Assembly: GCA_963575645.1 (NCBI GenBank)
Contig: OY754464.1
Location: 70,344,948-70,408,947 of the forward strand
Source of the DNA: Xanthostigma xanthostigma
Lineage: Eukaryota > Arthropoda > Insecta > Raphidioptera > Raphidiidae
Length of the DNA stretch: 64,000 nt
Reading direction: 5' to 3'
In this document: positions 11,001 through 19,285 of the stretch, one piece after another
How positions within the stretch are numbered: position 1 is the first letter of the stretch
Layout of the letters: every line of letters begins with the position of its first letter
Position numbers and translations under genes: made by a program
The notes under the pieces: generated by a model
What the model saw: only the letters and a program-made list of their open reading frames with translations
What the model was told of the DNA's origin: nothing
The model's database searches: none

Positions 11001-13310
11001 ACCAAAGTCGAAATCCTTCATAAGTCGAAAACTCTATAACTCGATTTTTTTGGCATCTCCTTTGAAGTTTGACTAACAGAGGTTCTACTGTATTAGGTAG
11101 GTGTGTATATTCATGATTCAACAACCAAAGATCTAAAAAGATTGAATTCATACTCCTAATAGACTAATAGAGCATAACAGATAAGGAAAGGATTATGACA
11201 CGAAAACCATTTTATAGCTTTTCACTATAATAGATGACACCAGAACTGTCTCACTATTGTAGTCAGTCAACTTTTACTTCTTGATTATATTATGCACAGT
11301 GGCGTAACTATACAACCTGAGGCCCGTGCGGCAAATTCATCGAATGGGGCCCTCCCTTAATATAAAAAAGCTTCAGGTTGTAGCTTCATCTTTATAAATC
11401 ACGAAGTAATGCAGATATTTATAAAATTCGTGTATGTTCTTGAGTTAATACCCAACTTATAAAATGATTAAATGCAAAATTAATATTTTTTATAAAATTT
11501 TGTAATAAAGTTCTTCCTGTCCTAACGGCTTCTCGAGTCGGGGACCCCCTCAGGCCAGAGACTCGTGGCATTTTGCCCGTTCTGCCAGCCTATAGTTACG
11601 CCACTGATTATATACACTGTATAGATCAGTGATGGCGAACCTTTTTGAGAAGTGGGTCAAATTTTGTTAATTATTTTTTTATACTAACGCGTGGGCCACT
11701 AAGTCAGTGGCGTTACTTGGAAAAGGAGAGGGGCATGTTTAAATACTATTTTTTTTAGTTCGAAACTTTTTTTGGACGACACGACACGACTCAGCGTGTT
11801 TTTTTCTATAAACGCATGACGATTTTGCTACAAAGTTCCGAAAGATTTCGGTTTTCGTCAAAAATCGCTTTTTTTTAAAGGGGTATGCCTTGAAAAAATT
11901 GCAAACATCGAATTCTTTAATATACCCTTGAAATTGAGAATGCTGACAGAAAAAATTACGCTGAATTCAATGAGCGTAAGCAAACGTCTGTATCTCTTTT
12001 AGTTTGGAAACTACGGTCATTCGAATGGTTTTATATGATTTTCTGAAAACTATAAACGCAAATAACTTCTAAACCAAAAGACATACAGGCGTTTGTTTGT
12101 GCTCATTGGTTTTAGCGTGCTTTTTTCTTTAAGCATTAGGATTTTCCTAAAGTTCCAAAAGATTTCGGTTTTCGTCAAAAATCGCATTTTTTTAGAGGGG
12201 TGTGCCTTGAAAAAATTGCAAACATCGAATTCTTTAATATACCCTTGAAATTGAGAATGCTGACAGAAAAAATTACGCTGAATTCAATGAGCGTAAGTAA
12301 ACGTCTGTATCTCTTTTAGTTTGGAAACTACGGTCATTCGAATGGTTTTATATGATTTTCTGAAAACTATAAACGCAAATAACTTCTATAAACCAAAAAA
12401 CATATAGGCGTTTGTTTGTGCTCATTGGTTTTAGCGTGTTTTTTTCTTTAAGCATTAGGATTTTCCTAAAGTTCCGAAAGATTTCGGTTTTCGTCAAAAA
12501 TGAGTTTATAGAAATAAACACGTGGGTCATTTAAGAAGCCTGCGTGGATCAATATGTCTGACCCGCGGGTCATAGGTTCGCCATTACTGGTATAGATAAT
12601 ACCTGTGTTGCTTTTGAAATTGCTGTTTTTGATTGGGTCCAGAATACATAGAAAACCCACGCTTTGATAATTCTTCATCGGGAGCTATTGTTGGATTTTT
12701 ATAACAGTGTTTTTGATTCCTGTAAGTTTAAAAATACATTTTTTTCAACTGATATAGAACTTTAAATATGAAAATTATTAAAAATCAAGAGGCTAAACGA
12801 AAACAATTCACTTTCTTTTTTAAGCAACGAATTGCTTTTAAGTCATAGTTCCACAAAATCTGAAAAAAATGAAGGGTTTTGACGTGATAACGTCTTATAA
12901 ATTGATGAAACACTGGCTGCATGCACGAAAAAGTGTAACGTTCCGAAAAGTGTCACGTTCCGCCTGACCCTGTGCGTGCAAGCGAGAGCGCAGTATAAGC
13001 GATAGAGAGTCGGTAAAAATATAGTTTGACAGCTACTAAAATTTAGGTTATGTATTACTAAATATGATATTCGAGCGGAATACGTTATCACGTAAAACTA
13101 TCGTCCGTAAACCGACTTCACAGACAACCAATTTTTTTTAACCCATACTTACGCCTCGCTGTTACGTTCGTCCATTTCAGATATTGATATTTCAAGGATG
13201 TTCATTCGACTGTGGTAATACAGAAGTACTCCAATGATAATAAGAATTATTCCTCCCAACACACCGGTAATTATAAACAATAGTTTTGACAATTCTTCAA
13301 CATTGTCAAT
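5076..13310 (-). CDS. Single-pass membrane protein, last two exons (5' part not found)
   Basis: Two minus-strand exons join in frame. The upstream exon (13310-13153, 158 nt) follows an acceptor TTGTTCTAG and ends at GAGGC|GTAAG; it encodes a short acidic lead (IDNVEELSK), one strongly hydrophobic span of about 21 residues rich in Ile/Leu/Gly, then YYHSRMNILE. The terminal exon (5256-5076) follows TTGTTTTACAG and encodes a 59-residue polar tail with a Gln/His run (TQQRQQQHHQQHQHQ) and an Asn run, ending NFSY and TAA. The split codon GC|C keeps the frame. The layout suggests a type I membrane protein with a short cytosolic tail. Upstream exons, probably the ectodomain, were not found between 13.3 and 19 kb. 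The last intron (13152-5257, about 7.9 kb) carries the Gypsy element and several DNA transposons. I do not recognise the family. Confidence 0.65.
5412..5641. repeat. Three-copy tandem repeat (82/77/70 bp)
   Basis: Three near-identical units start at 5412, 5494 and 5571 with ATGGGTAAAAAATG, each containing the palindrome GGACACGTGACC region and TTCGTAAGACGGATG. Copies differ by a 5-bp indel near their ends. It is non-coding. Confidence 0.8.
5644..5762. mobile_element. Short palindromic MITE, PIF/Harbinger type
   Basis: The element runs GGCCTAGCACACATG ... AACTAGGCC and is flanked by TAA on both sides (5641-5643 and 5763-5765), matching the 3-bp TWA duplication of PIF/Harbinger. It contains two ACGCGCGTT palindromic motifs. 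At 119 bp it has no coding capacity. Confidence 0.55.
5773..5933 (+). repeat. 5' LTR of Gypsy element
   Basis: This 161-bp repeat starts TGTTATGTATAAG and ends TTATAACA. By eye it is identical over its full length to the copy at 9460-9620. It is preceded by GTAAT (5768-5772), which is repeated after the 3' LTR. A likely primer-binding site (TGGCGACGAGGATGGG) follows at 5935. Confidence 0.92.
6112..9429 (+). CDS. pol: Gypsy polyprotein: zinc knuckles, protease, RT, RNase H, integrase
   Basis: This frame of about 1,105 residues has no early ATG and is open upstream to the end of the 5' LTR, where it reads like the C-terminal end of a gag (for example CKAIEIAQSRESA). Domains in order: two CCHC knuckles (about residues 31-64), aspartic protease with IDTGAS (about 113), reverse transcriptase with CYLDDIL (about 395), RNase H with TVDASNYGLGAIL (about 540), an HHCC integrase finger (H..H then CENC, about 755-790), and the DDE core with VTDNGTQFTS and HPATNGLAEN. 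No internal stop is present. The organisation matches insect Ty3/Gypsy elements of the Mag/K02A2.6-like group. Without capsid the copy is presumably unable to form its own particles, though pol could still be expressed. Confidence 0.93.
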   Translation: MEPEEINKLNQQRNTGAAQPGSSGTSGQSKCPVCGRKGHTRKKCHYKDCVCHKCNKKGHLAPVCRYKNTNTATHNCLENLDNTFFDLNDCDKGNPFEVSLKINNIPLKFEIDTGASVTVIPENLYKKYFKNTNLKKTDLILNDYIGHQIRPLGLILVNVQYKDTNCDLEAYIIRNGSRPLLGRSWLRNLRLEINQLYQLNVNNDVENLCKKYSKIFSEQLGTFNKDKVSLKLKTGAIPKFCKPRTLPYALKERVEDELVRLLEANIITPVKYSSWGTPIVPVLKPNGSVRICGDFKVTVNPQLEVCKYPLPRIEELFAKLQGGTKFTKIDLSEAYQQVLLDEPSREILTISTHKGLFKFNRMPYGISSAPSYFQHMMETVLQGLEGVVCYLDDILITANNDQLHLKRIEQVFIRLQDCGLTVRKEKCEFLKSSVSYLGHIISEKGLNSLPEKIEAIKNCNEPNNIKQLQSFLGMVNYYAKYIENCSRILYPLYQLLHKNTKWKWSNSCREAFYKIKEALSSSKVLAHFDPSLPIRLTVDASNYGLGAILSHNVNGDERPICYASRSLSVSETKYSQIEKEALALVWACDKFYQYLFGQPFTLVTDHKPLLAIFGDKKGIPLMAANRLQRWSLKLSAYNYKIEYTKSENNCADFLSRSPLTTETNNIDTYNYLNFFDDNNEIILNSKNIANETRKDSILNAVLKFTRIGWENSSYSDELKPYFKRKNELTVENDVLMWGHRVVIPKSCQSYIMKEIHSAHMGIIKMKIIARSYVWWPTINIDIEKLAKSCENCANVRQSPEKAVLIPWKWPSQPWSRLHMDYMGPFRGKYFLIIIDAHSKWIECFLVTHPNSRETIDCLRETFARFGLPNQLVTDNGTQFTSNEFQNFVKLNGIQHITGAPYHPATNGLAENAVKQLKYFLLKCNDNSDVKTKIQRFLFQYRNTPHSTTGSEPAKLLVGKRLKNKLDLIFPTSVENKVLNCQQNQISNYKGRREDQFKINESVMIRNYTDVNHIKWERGIILKQLGLRRYLVKAVSGKVVTRHLNQISKIMANENSNNNDDSDSEFDFKIQHYNDNENKIDEASIDDVPRPKRKVQQPDRLQIQWN
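9460..9620 (+). repeat. 3' LTR of Gypsy element
   Basis: This is the 161-bp partner of the 5' LTR, with the same termini and no difference that I can see. It is preceded by a purine-rich ACGGTGAGG (polypurine-tract position) and followed by GTAAT (9621-9625), the second half of the target duplication. Confidence 0.92.
9954..10514 (-). mobile_element. Tc1/mariner-superfamily element with long inverted ends
   Basis: The left end (TATACAGTATGCAAACGCG, then CACATAGGGAAATTAGCATT) is matched by the complement of the right end (10440-10514) over about 75 bp with a few changes. A transposase fragment lies between them on the minus strand. The element is internally deleted. Confidence 0.65.
10127..10390 (-). 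pseudogene. Tc1/mariner transposase fragment
   Basis: The minus-strand frame contains NRTFFINGTLNSQKYLNM and then VRQFLNEMFPNRW. These match two adjacent conserved blocks of Tc3/mariner-like DDE/D transposases (the GxxFFxGxLNxxxYL block and the VRxxLxxxFPxRWIGRR block). The catalytic segment between them has been shortened and the C-terminal part replaced by AT-rich sequence, so this is a relic. The surrounding inverted termini support the assignment. Confidence 0.65.
10717..11090. mobile_element. Pogo/Tigger-like MITE
   Basis: The termini are CAGTAGAACCTCTTTAAGC and, on the other strand, CAGTAGAACCTCTGTTAGTC. The interior repeats the theme 'ATAAGTCGAAA' several times. The right flank is TA and the left flank TG, consistent with a TA duplication with one mutation. 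Non-coding, 374 bp. Confidence 0.7.
11297..11606. mobile_element. hAT MITE with CAGTGGCGTAACTATA ends
   Basis: Perfect 16-bp inverted termini (CAGTGGCGTAACTATA) bound 310 bp of non-coding sequence. The flanks ATTATGCA and ATTATATA agree at 6 of 8 positions, as for an aged 8-bp hAT duplication. Confidence 0.75.
11627..12589. mobile_element. hAT element with internal tandem duplication
   Basis: The ends CAGTGATGGCGAACCT and, inward from the right, CAGTAATGGCGAACCT are typical hAT termini, and an exact 8-bp duplication GTATAGAT flanks them (11619-11626, 12590-12597). Inside, a segment of about 320 bp (starting GTTCCGAAAGATTTCGG near 11836 and GTTCCAAAAGATTTCGG near 12150) is present twice in tandem with high identity. 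No transposase is encoded. Confidence 0.85.
12590..12879. other. Intron sequence, no feature seen
   Basis: Part of the large last intron of the minus-strand membrane protein gene; nothing else is visible. Confidence 0.35.
12880..13139 (+). mobile_element. Helentron-like non-autonomous element, copy 1
   Basis: The copy begins TGACGTGATAACGTC and ends with ACAACCAATTTTTTTT. The 5' motif recurs inverted (ACGTTATCACGTAAAA) about 40 nt before the 3' end, followed by a small stem-loop (GTCCGTAAACCGACTTCAC region). This asymmetric arrangement is shared with six other copies in the window. It lies just downstream of the donor site of the transmembrane exon, inside the intron. Confidence 0.65.
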
Positions 13311-13544
13311 CTAGAACAAAAAGTATTATTATATACAAGTATTATTAGGGGGCGTTCACAAATTACGTGAGGCAAATTTGGCGTGCGTCTTATGGTCCGA
13401 AGGTAACATTAAAATATTTTTTTCAATACATCGTTTCTAAATTTGAGGTACGTCTTATAGTCCGAAAAATATGGCACGCCACGAGACGAGTCATAATACA
13501 GAGAATAAAGATGAACTGCAGAATATTGCTAGTACGAGTTACCT

Positions 13545-14097
13545 CGGGACCGCACATTGGGGCCAGTGTTGGCGCATGTTGGCGGTATTATTTTTGAATA
13601 GCGTCCACACATTGGAATTTATTGGAGCCAACCTCAGTTAGTTCCAAGCAGAGCCAACATCAACATGTCGGAGCTAGAAGTGGGTGCGGTTGCTGTACTA
13701 AGCGCTGCTTATCATAATATTATTTTTCTACAAAACCAAAAAAACCTCCGTTTTTATTTTTGTGGTCTTTAATTATTTTAATTATTGGTTCTGCTTGAAC
13801 AGTAATACATTTTCATTTGACCATGTCTCCTTTGATGACATCATTTATAATTTTAAATAATATTACGACGTTGCCACTCGCCCCATCAGATACTGAAGAC
13901 TGGTTGGCGTTTTATACGCCAATGTGTGGCCGAATACACGAACGTTGGGACAAATTCCCTTTGATGTTTCGTCAAAAAACCGACACAAGACGGCCAACGT
14001 CCAACGTTGGCGCAAACATTGGCACAAACGCTATAATCTCGATCCACACATTGGCCGAGCGTTGTTGGCACATACATTAGCTCCAATGTGCGGTCCC
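13545..14097. mobile_element. MITE with GGGACCGCACATTGG ends
   Basis: The left end GGGACCGCACATTGGGGC and the right end GCTCCAATGTGCGGTCCC are inverted repeats bounding 553 bp. The interior carries further inverted words (TTGGCGCAAAC, CCACACATTGGCC). It is non-coding; the small frames inside are shadows of these repeats. A PIF/Harbinger origin is plausible but no clear target duplication was found. Confidence 0.55.
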
Positions 14098-14295
14098 GGC
14101 TTTATGTTAACAATAAATAAAAATTATGATTCGAAAGTAACATCTGTATATAGTATAAAAGGAAACCATGACTGATGACTGACTGACTGATCTATCGATG
14201 CACAGCTCAAACCAATGGGCTGAATTTGGTAAATATCCTAATTAGTTAAAAAAAAAATAAAACTTCTTACACTTGTTACGCAATATACACTATAC

Positions 14296-14395
14296 AGTGT
14301 GGTGTATACTATCTTTCTTCACACCTCGGTCGTAAGCACGCTTATTAAATACATTAATTAATTACGTATTAATTACATATACAAACACAGACAAA
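14296..14395 (-). repeat. Dispersed repeat shared with 59.9 kb
   Basis: The reverse complement of this segment (for example TTTAATAAGCGTGCTTACGA and AGTATACACCACACTG) matches 59852-59953 with a few changes. This is one fragment of a dispersed family of unknown class. Confidence 0.6.
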
Positions 14396-14399
14396 GCAA

Positions 14400-14987
14400 G
14401 CTTTGAATTTATACGTTAAAACACTAATGATAGCTGTTTACGATTATTAGCTTAAATTTAATAGAGGGGTCATTACTGATATCATAGAATGGCTTTAAAA
14501 AAGTATTAGATACGTGCTTTTCCGTGTTCCTCTTTGATGCCAATTCTTATTTGATCGTTTCGAGAAATAATTGACTTTTTTATTTTTCACGATTACCACG
14601 ACATGTGTGGCGCGGATAAACATAAAAGAGTTCAAGTAAAATTTACGTATTTTTTATAGTAAAATCCGAATCTGCAATAAAAATTTGGGGTGTCTATTTA
14701 AAAATACAAAGTTGCCCACCACTCCACCCGCTGGGTGGGGGGTCATGTGTGGTCTCATTAAATAGCTCTCAAAAAATATTTCTTTACGTGTTTTCACGTT
14801 TTTTTATTCCATGCATCGTCTACGAGATTTTTCGGGGTTCCGGGACTTTTCTAACATTCTGTATATACCTATTATCAACGAACAAAAGAACTCGATTATT
14901 GATGAGACAAAATATAATTAAGTAGGTATATATAGTTACTATAGTGTATGAGATTTGACATAATTATTGATTTTGAATTTTTTTAAT
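14400..14987. other. Intergenic, no gene seen
   Basis: There is a short C/G run around 14725-14745 but no coding region or repeat boundary. Confidence 0.35.
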
Positions 14988-14989
14988 TA

Positions 14990-15494
14990 CAGTGTAACCT
15001 CTTTATAACGTCCTTCGTTATAACGAAAAACTCCCTATAACGTAGAAATTTTTACAATTTGGTTGGTTTACCTTAAAACCCATACATTAATACCCTCTTT
15101 ATAGCGCAACAGCCATTCTCTATTACGAAGAAATATGTTCATATTTAGGCGTCAGAAAATATTTACAGACGTAAAGAAGACGATTCTGAACCATCACCAA
15201 CTATTCAACAAGCACTTGATGCCGACAAACTTATCGAAAAATTCCTATTGTTTAATGAAGATGATCTCAAGACATGCATAAGATACTTAATAAAATACAA
15301 ACAAATAAAATACAAAACAAATATTGGCACAGCAAAAAATGTCAGGCAAAGTTAACAGACTATAATATATGTTTGGAATAAATTAATTAGGTGAAATTTG
15401 GTTATTTTTCATTCTTCCCTCTATATAACGAAAACTCTTTATAACGAAAAAAAATGCCCGGTCCCTTGAGATTCGTTATAAAGAGGTTACACTG
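14990..15494. mobile_element. Pogo/Tigger-like element with transposase remnant
   Basis: Inverted termini CAGTGTAACCTCTTTATAACG (one base longer words trimmed) bound 505 bp and are flanked by TA on both sides (14988-14989, 15495-15496). Inside, near 15178-15300, one frame reads EDDSEPSPTIQQALDAD followed by a leucine-rich helix-like stretch, resembling the C-terminal tail of pogo/Tigger transposases. The rest of the transposase is deleted. Confidence 0.75.
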
Positions 15495-15499
15495 TATAT

Positions 15500-16377
15500 G
15501 CTTCTTATGAACTCGATTAAAAATAAATAACTTGATAGAATTAAAATTGAACGAACCATTTTGAATCCGAATACCTATGCCATCAGACACACACAATACA
15601 TTCAACAATACAATAAAAAAATATATGAAAATGCGTTAAAAAAGAAAGAGGTGATATGTTACGATTAAAATTATCTTATCAATAATAATTAATCAGTTAT
15701 TACTAGACTGCGAAAATTGGTTACGAAAACATGAAATGCAGGCTTGGCTTTGAAATATATTTGAATTAAAAACGGAATTCTGTTCTTTCAATGTTCAAGC
15801 TTCAAGTAACTATACTAGATAGATATAATTAGGTATATAATATAATATGACGTAGGTTGCGAGGGTTGAATCGAAGAATACCGTATTGAACCGAATAAAT
15901 CATCTTTTGTGAACCCATTTACAAGATACAGACATTTAATAAAAAGAACAGATTGAGGCACAGTTTGGGTACCGTTGATATATTTCAATTTTCATGAAAG
16001 TAGGTAATTAAAATTTAAATGGTTGGAGACACGTTTTTCCACCATCAGCACCGCCGCTTCCACCGCATGTTTTTAATTACATATTATTATAACCAAAATA
16101 TCAGAATATTACGTAAAACTTCGCGTCGATTTAATATTTAGAAGAGGATAAAAATCGAGTTGCAAGATTTTTTTTATTCAACAAACAAGTGAAGTTATAA
16201 GTAGGTACAAGTCTGTCAATATCTGTAGATATCGTGAGAGTGGTAACACAATATTTTATAGTTGGTGCCTATGAAAGCATTTGTTTTTGGAAATTACAAT
16301 TACATTATAAACCCGATTCTGTATTTGTAACCGTTATCACATTATTACACATCACAAAACAATTCACTATCGCAGTA
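15500..16377. other. Intergenic, no gene supported
   Basis: Mostly AT-rich. A small GC-rich patch at 16030-16068 would read as a glycine-rich peptide on the minus strand but has no acceptor site beside it. Confidence 0.35.
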
Positions 16378-16814
16378 TAGTAAGTCCTCGCTTAGCGCTT
16401 CTTCGATATAACACGGTCAGCTCGAAGTCCAAAAAAGCCCAAAAACATATTGTGTAAATGTGCAAATCTATGTTTTGACGCTAAATTGTACGCTCGAAAC
16501 ATACAGTATTTTGAAAAGACTGCAAAGCAAGACGAAATGTTTTGGAGGCGATATGTTGCTACCGACATTTGTTTAATGCGAAAAAAGAAAGCAAAAACAA
16601 GTAATGCTAGACGATTTCATCGCAAAAAATCTAGAATATCAGAAGAGTCAGGATCTTTATCACAAAAAAAACGTTTTTTATATCTGTGCATATTCCCTTT
16701 TCTCTATTTACTATGTTTTTAAAACAGTTTAAAATGACTTCACTTAACATTGTGTCCGGTAGCGTTTTATCATTAATTAGAAATGTACCCTAAGCGCTAA
16801 ACGAGGTCTTACTG
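16378..16814. mobile_element. Pogo/Tigger-like MITE with CTTAGCGCT ends
   Basis: The left end TAGTAAGTCCTCGCTTAGCG and the inward right end CAGTAAGACCTCGTTTAGCG are inverted repeats with a few changes; TA lies at both borders. The 437-bp interior contains a 90-codon plus-strand frame (16450-16722), basic and Lys/Arg-rich, which may be a degraded transposase piece but has no recognisable motif. Confidence 0.6.
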
Positions 16815-17664
16815 TATTGTCATTAGAATTTATCTTTTTTGAAGATTAGGCAATATTGTAATAATTAAATTGTAATCACTAATCGGTTAATGACAAAAAA
16901 GAGGTATTTTTTGTGTTGTTAATTTTTATATCTACTTTTTTCAGTGTAGGCAACTGTACCTATTTCTGAAAATGTTCAATTTAATTTCGCTGAGTTGGAT
17001 AACGATACAGTTCGTGAATTAGTACCATAATCTAAGGTTGCGACCCTTCCAAGTTTTAATTTAGTACCAAGAAATACTTGAAAATTACTATTTTGATCAA
17101 TGTTATAATATTTATGATATAACCTTTGACAGTGTGACGGGTTGAGTTTTTGAGCCATTTATTTTATCTATAGCTATAGTGTCCAGGATCTAACCACAGG
17201 TTTGAAATTAAGTGAGATAAAGCACATTTTTACAAAATTGAAGAACATAATAGTTTAGTTGCTTTATAGATGCTCATCGAAAATGTTTATTCATTTGAAA
17301 CTACTTATGTGCACGAAGGGGAAATTATCTCCATAGGAGAAATGTAGCGGTAGCTTACAGATCGCGTTCATGGTGGAAGAAATGGGAACTATTAATTAAA
17401 ATACAGTGCCAAAGCGACATCCTTTTACTTGATTGTAATATTATACTGTTTAATAACTTGTCTTCTTACCTTTCATTTAGTAATTGAACACAATATAATT
17501 TGTTCAAAACAATGATCCAGCTTTTTTAGTTTTCTTCCATAAAATTCAAATGAAAATAAATAATAATATTTAATAAGAAGATTGAATAGTGACTATATTG
17601 TAACCTACAGTAATACAACATTCCACGCATATAGAGCCATAGCAGCTGAGCGTGTTATAAATAA
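16815..17664. other. Intergenic, no gene supported
   Basis: AT-rich. A 60-codon minus-strand frame at 17158-16976 has no splice signals or motif that I recognise. Confidence 0.35.
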
Positions 17665-17907
17665 AAAAAAAATTGGTTGTCTGTAAAGTCGGTTTACGGA
17701 CGATAGTTTTACGTGATAACGTATTCCGCTCGAATATCATATTTAATAATACATAACCTAAATTTTAGTAGCTGTCAAACTATATTTTTACCGACTCTCT
17801 ATCGCTTATACTGCGCTCTCGTTTGCACGTACAGGGTCAGGCGGAACGTTACACTTTTTCGTGCGTGCAACTGGTGTTTCATCAATTTATAAGACGTTAT
17901 CACGTCA
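17665..17907 (-). mobile_element. Helentron-like element, copy 2
   Basis: Minus-strand copy of the family at 12880-13139, with an interior almost the same as copy 1 (CGACTCTCTATCGCTTATAC, GGGTCAGGCGGAACGTTAC). It begins on the plus strand with an A run then TTGGTTGTCTGTAAAG and ends ACGTTATCACGTCA. Confidence 0.65.
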
Positions 17908-18706
17908 AAAAAAATATATATTGTAACCCTGTAATTATTTTTATTGAAGCTTGACAGTTAAAAATTGATTAATAAATAAAATTATCTACCAATTTTTCAG
18001 ACAATTATATTGAAACACCTATTTATCTATATAAATGCGAGCCCGAAGCTTTCAAAGCGTTTTCGAGGATCGAAAAATGTAATAAAATCAGATTGACGCT
18101 TGTATAGCATGTCTCAGCTACTTAACATTATTGCATGTATGCACGGGATACATAAATTACTATTTTTATCATCATATATATTTTGATTTAAATTGTATGT
18201 TTTCGTGTACTCAATTATTGACACATAAAAGTGCTGTGTGTATTTTATTTATTTTTTGACGGCGTGTTGTTTCTGTTATGTGGCTGTAATAAAACAATAG
18301 ATTCATTTAACGAAACAAAATATTTTAATCCAGAATAATAATTTCTATTTACATATTAATAAAGATAACCAATATGGCACAGTAATCTAATATACCGAAG
18401 TATTTGAGAAACTAAAAAAGTTACATACATTTTTGTGTTACATTTTTTAAACATAAATAACAAAACTTTATACTTATTCTTAAAATATACTTAGTTAACT
18501 AAAAATTATAATGCTGTCTTTATTAAAAAAACTTACGTTTCTCAGACATTTAAAATAAATCACACATTTTTATGTATTCACGCCCATCTTATTTAACTGA
18601 TTTTCAAACAGACAAAAAATTTACAATTACTAATTGATTATAATAAGGCAAGGTGTGATTACATATTTTTTGGTTAATAAAAAAATACAACTCCCATATA
18701 TCAAAC
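17908..18706. other. Intergenic, no gene seen
   Basis: AT-rich sequence between transposons; part may be the 3' flank of the TAF3-like gene. Confidence 0.35.
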
Positions 18707-19235
18707 TAGTGATGTGCCGGATCGTTAAAAATGTATATCCGCGGATACGGATCTGAATACGGATATTTGGTTTCAAGATCCGCGGATACAGATACGGATC
18801 TTAACTTTCTTAGAGTACGCTGCGGTAAATATTGCACATTGACCTTTGGAAAGAGACTATCTGTTATGGGAAAAAGTTATTGACCTCTTTAAGAGTTAAC
18901 TCTCATAACAGATTGTCTCTTTTCAAAAATTGATGTGCAATATCTCATTATAAAGATAGCTTTTTAGTACCTTTGAGTTATGTACTATTGGTATGGTACT
19001 CACTACGATAAATGTTTGCAATATAAAGGTGCCAAATACGATTTTAAAAAATAAAAAATAATCTGAATGGAATTTAACAGTTTTTCATTATTACCTAATC
19101 ACCTATATAAAATTTCATCTATGAATTGAAAATTAATAAGGTAAAAGATCCGTAAAAGATCCGCCAAAAACTAACGGATACGGATCTTTCTTCTCCCTCG
19201 GATATCCGCGGATACTGATATCCGGCACATCACTA
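18707..19235. mobile_element. hAT element with TAGTGATGTGCCGGAT ends
   Basis: Inverted termini TAGTGATGTGCCGGAT bound 529 bp, flanked by an exact 8-bp duplication TATCAAAC (18699-18706, 19236-19243). The interior carries many copies of the word GGATACGGAT and its complement near both ends, plus a small hairpin around 18850-18925. It ends about 50 bp downstream of the stop codon of the TAF3-like gene, so it probably lies in or near that gene's 3' UTR. Confidence 0.85.
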
Positions 19236-19285
19236 TATCAAACACAAAAAGACAAAATAATTTTCAAGATGTTTTTAGTATAATT

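Noticed and set aside
16030..16070. Glycine-rich minus-strand peptide, possible terminal exon
   Set aside because: No acceptor AG beside it and only about 18 residues.
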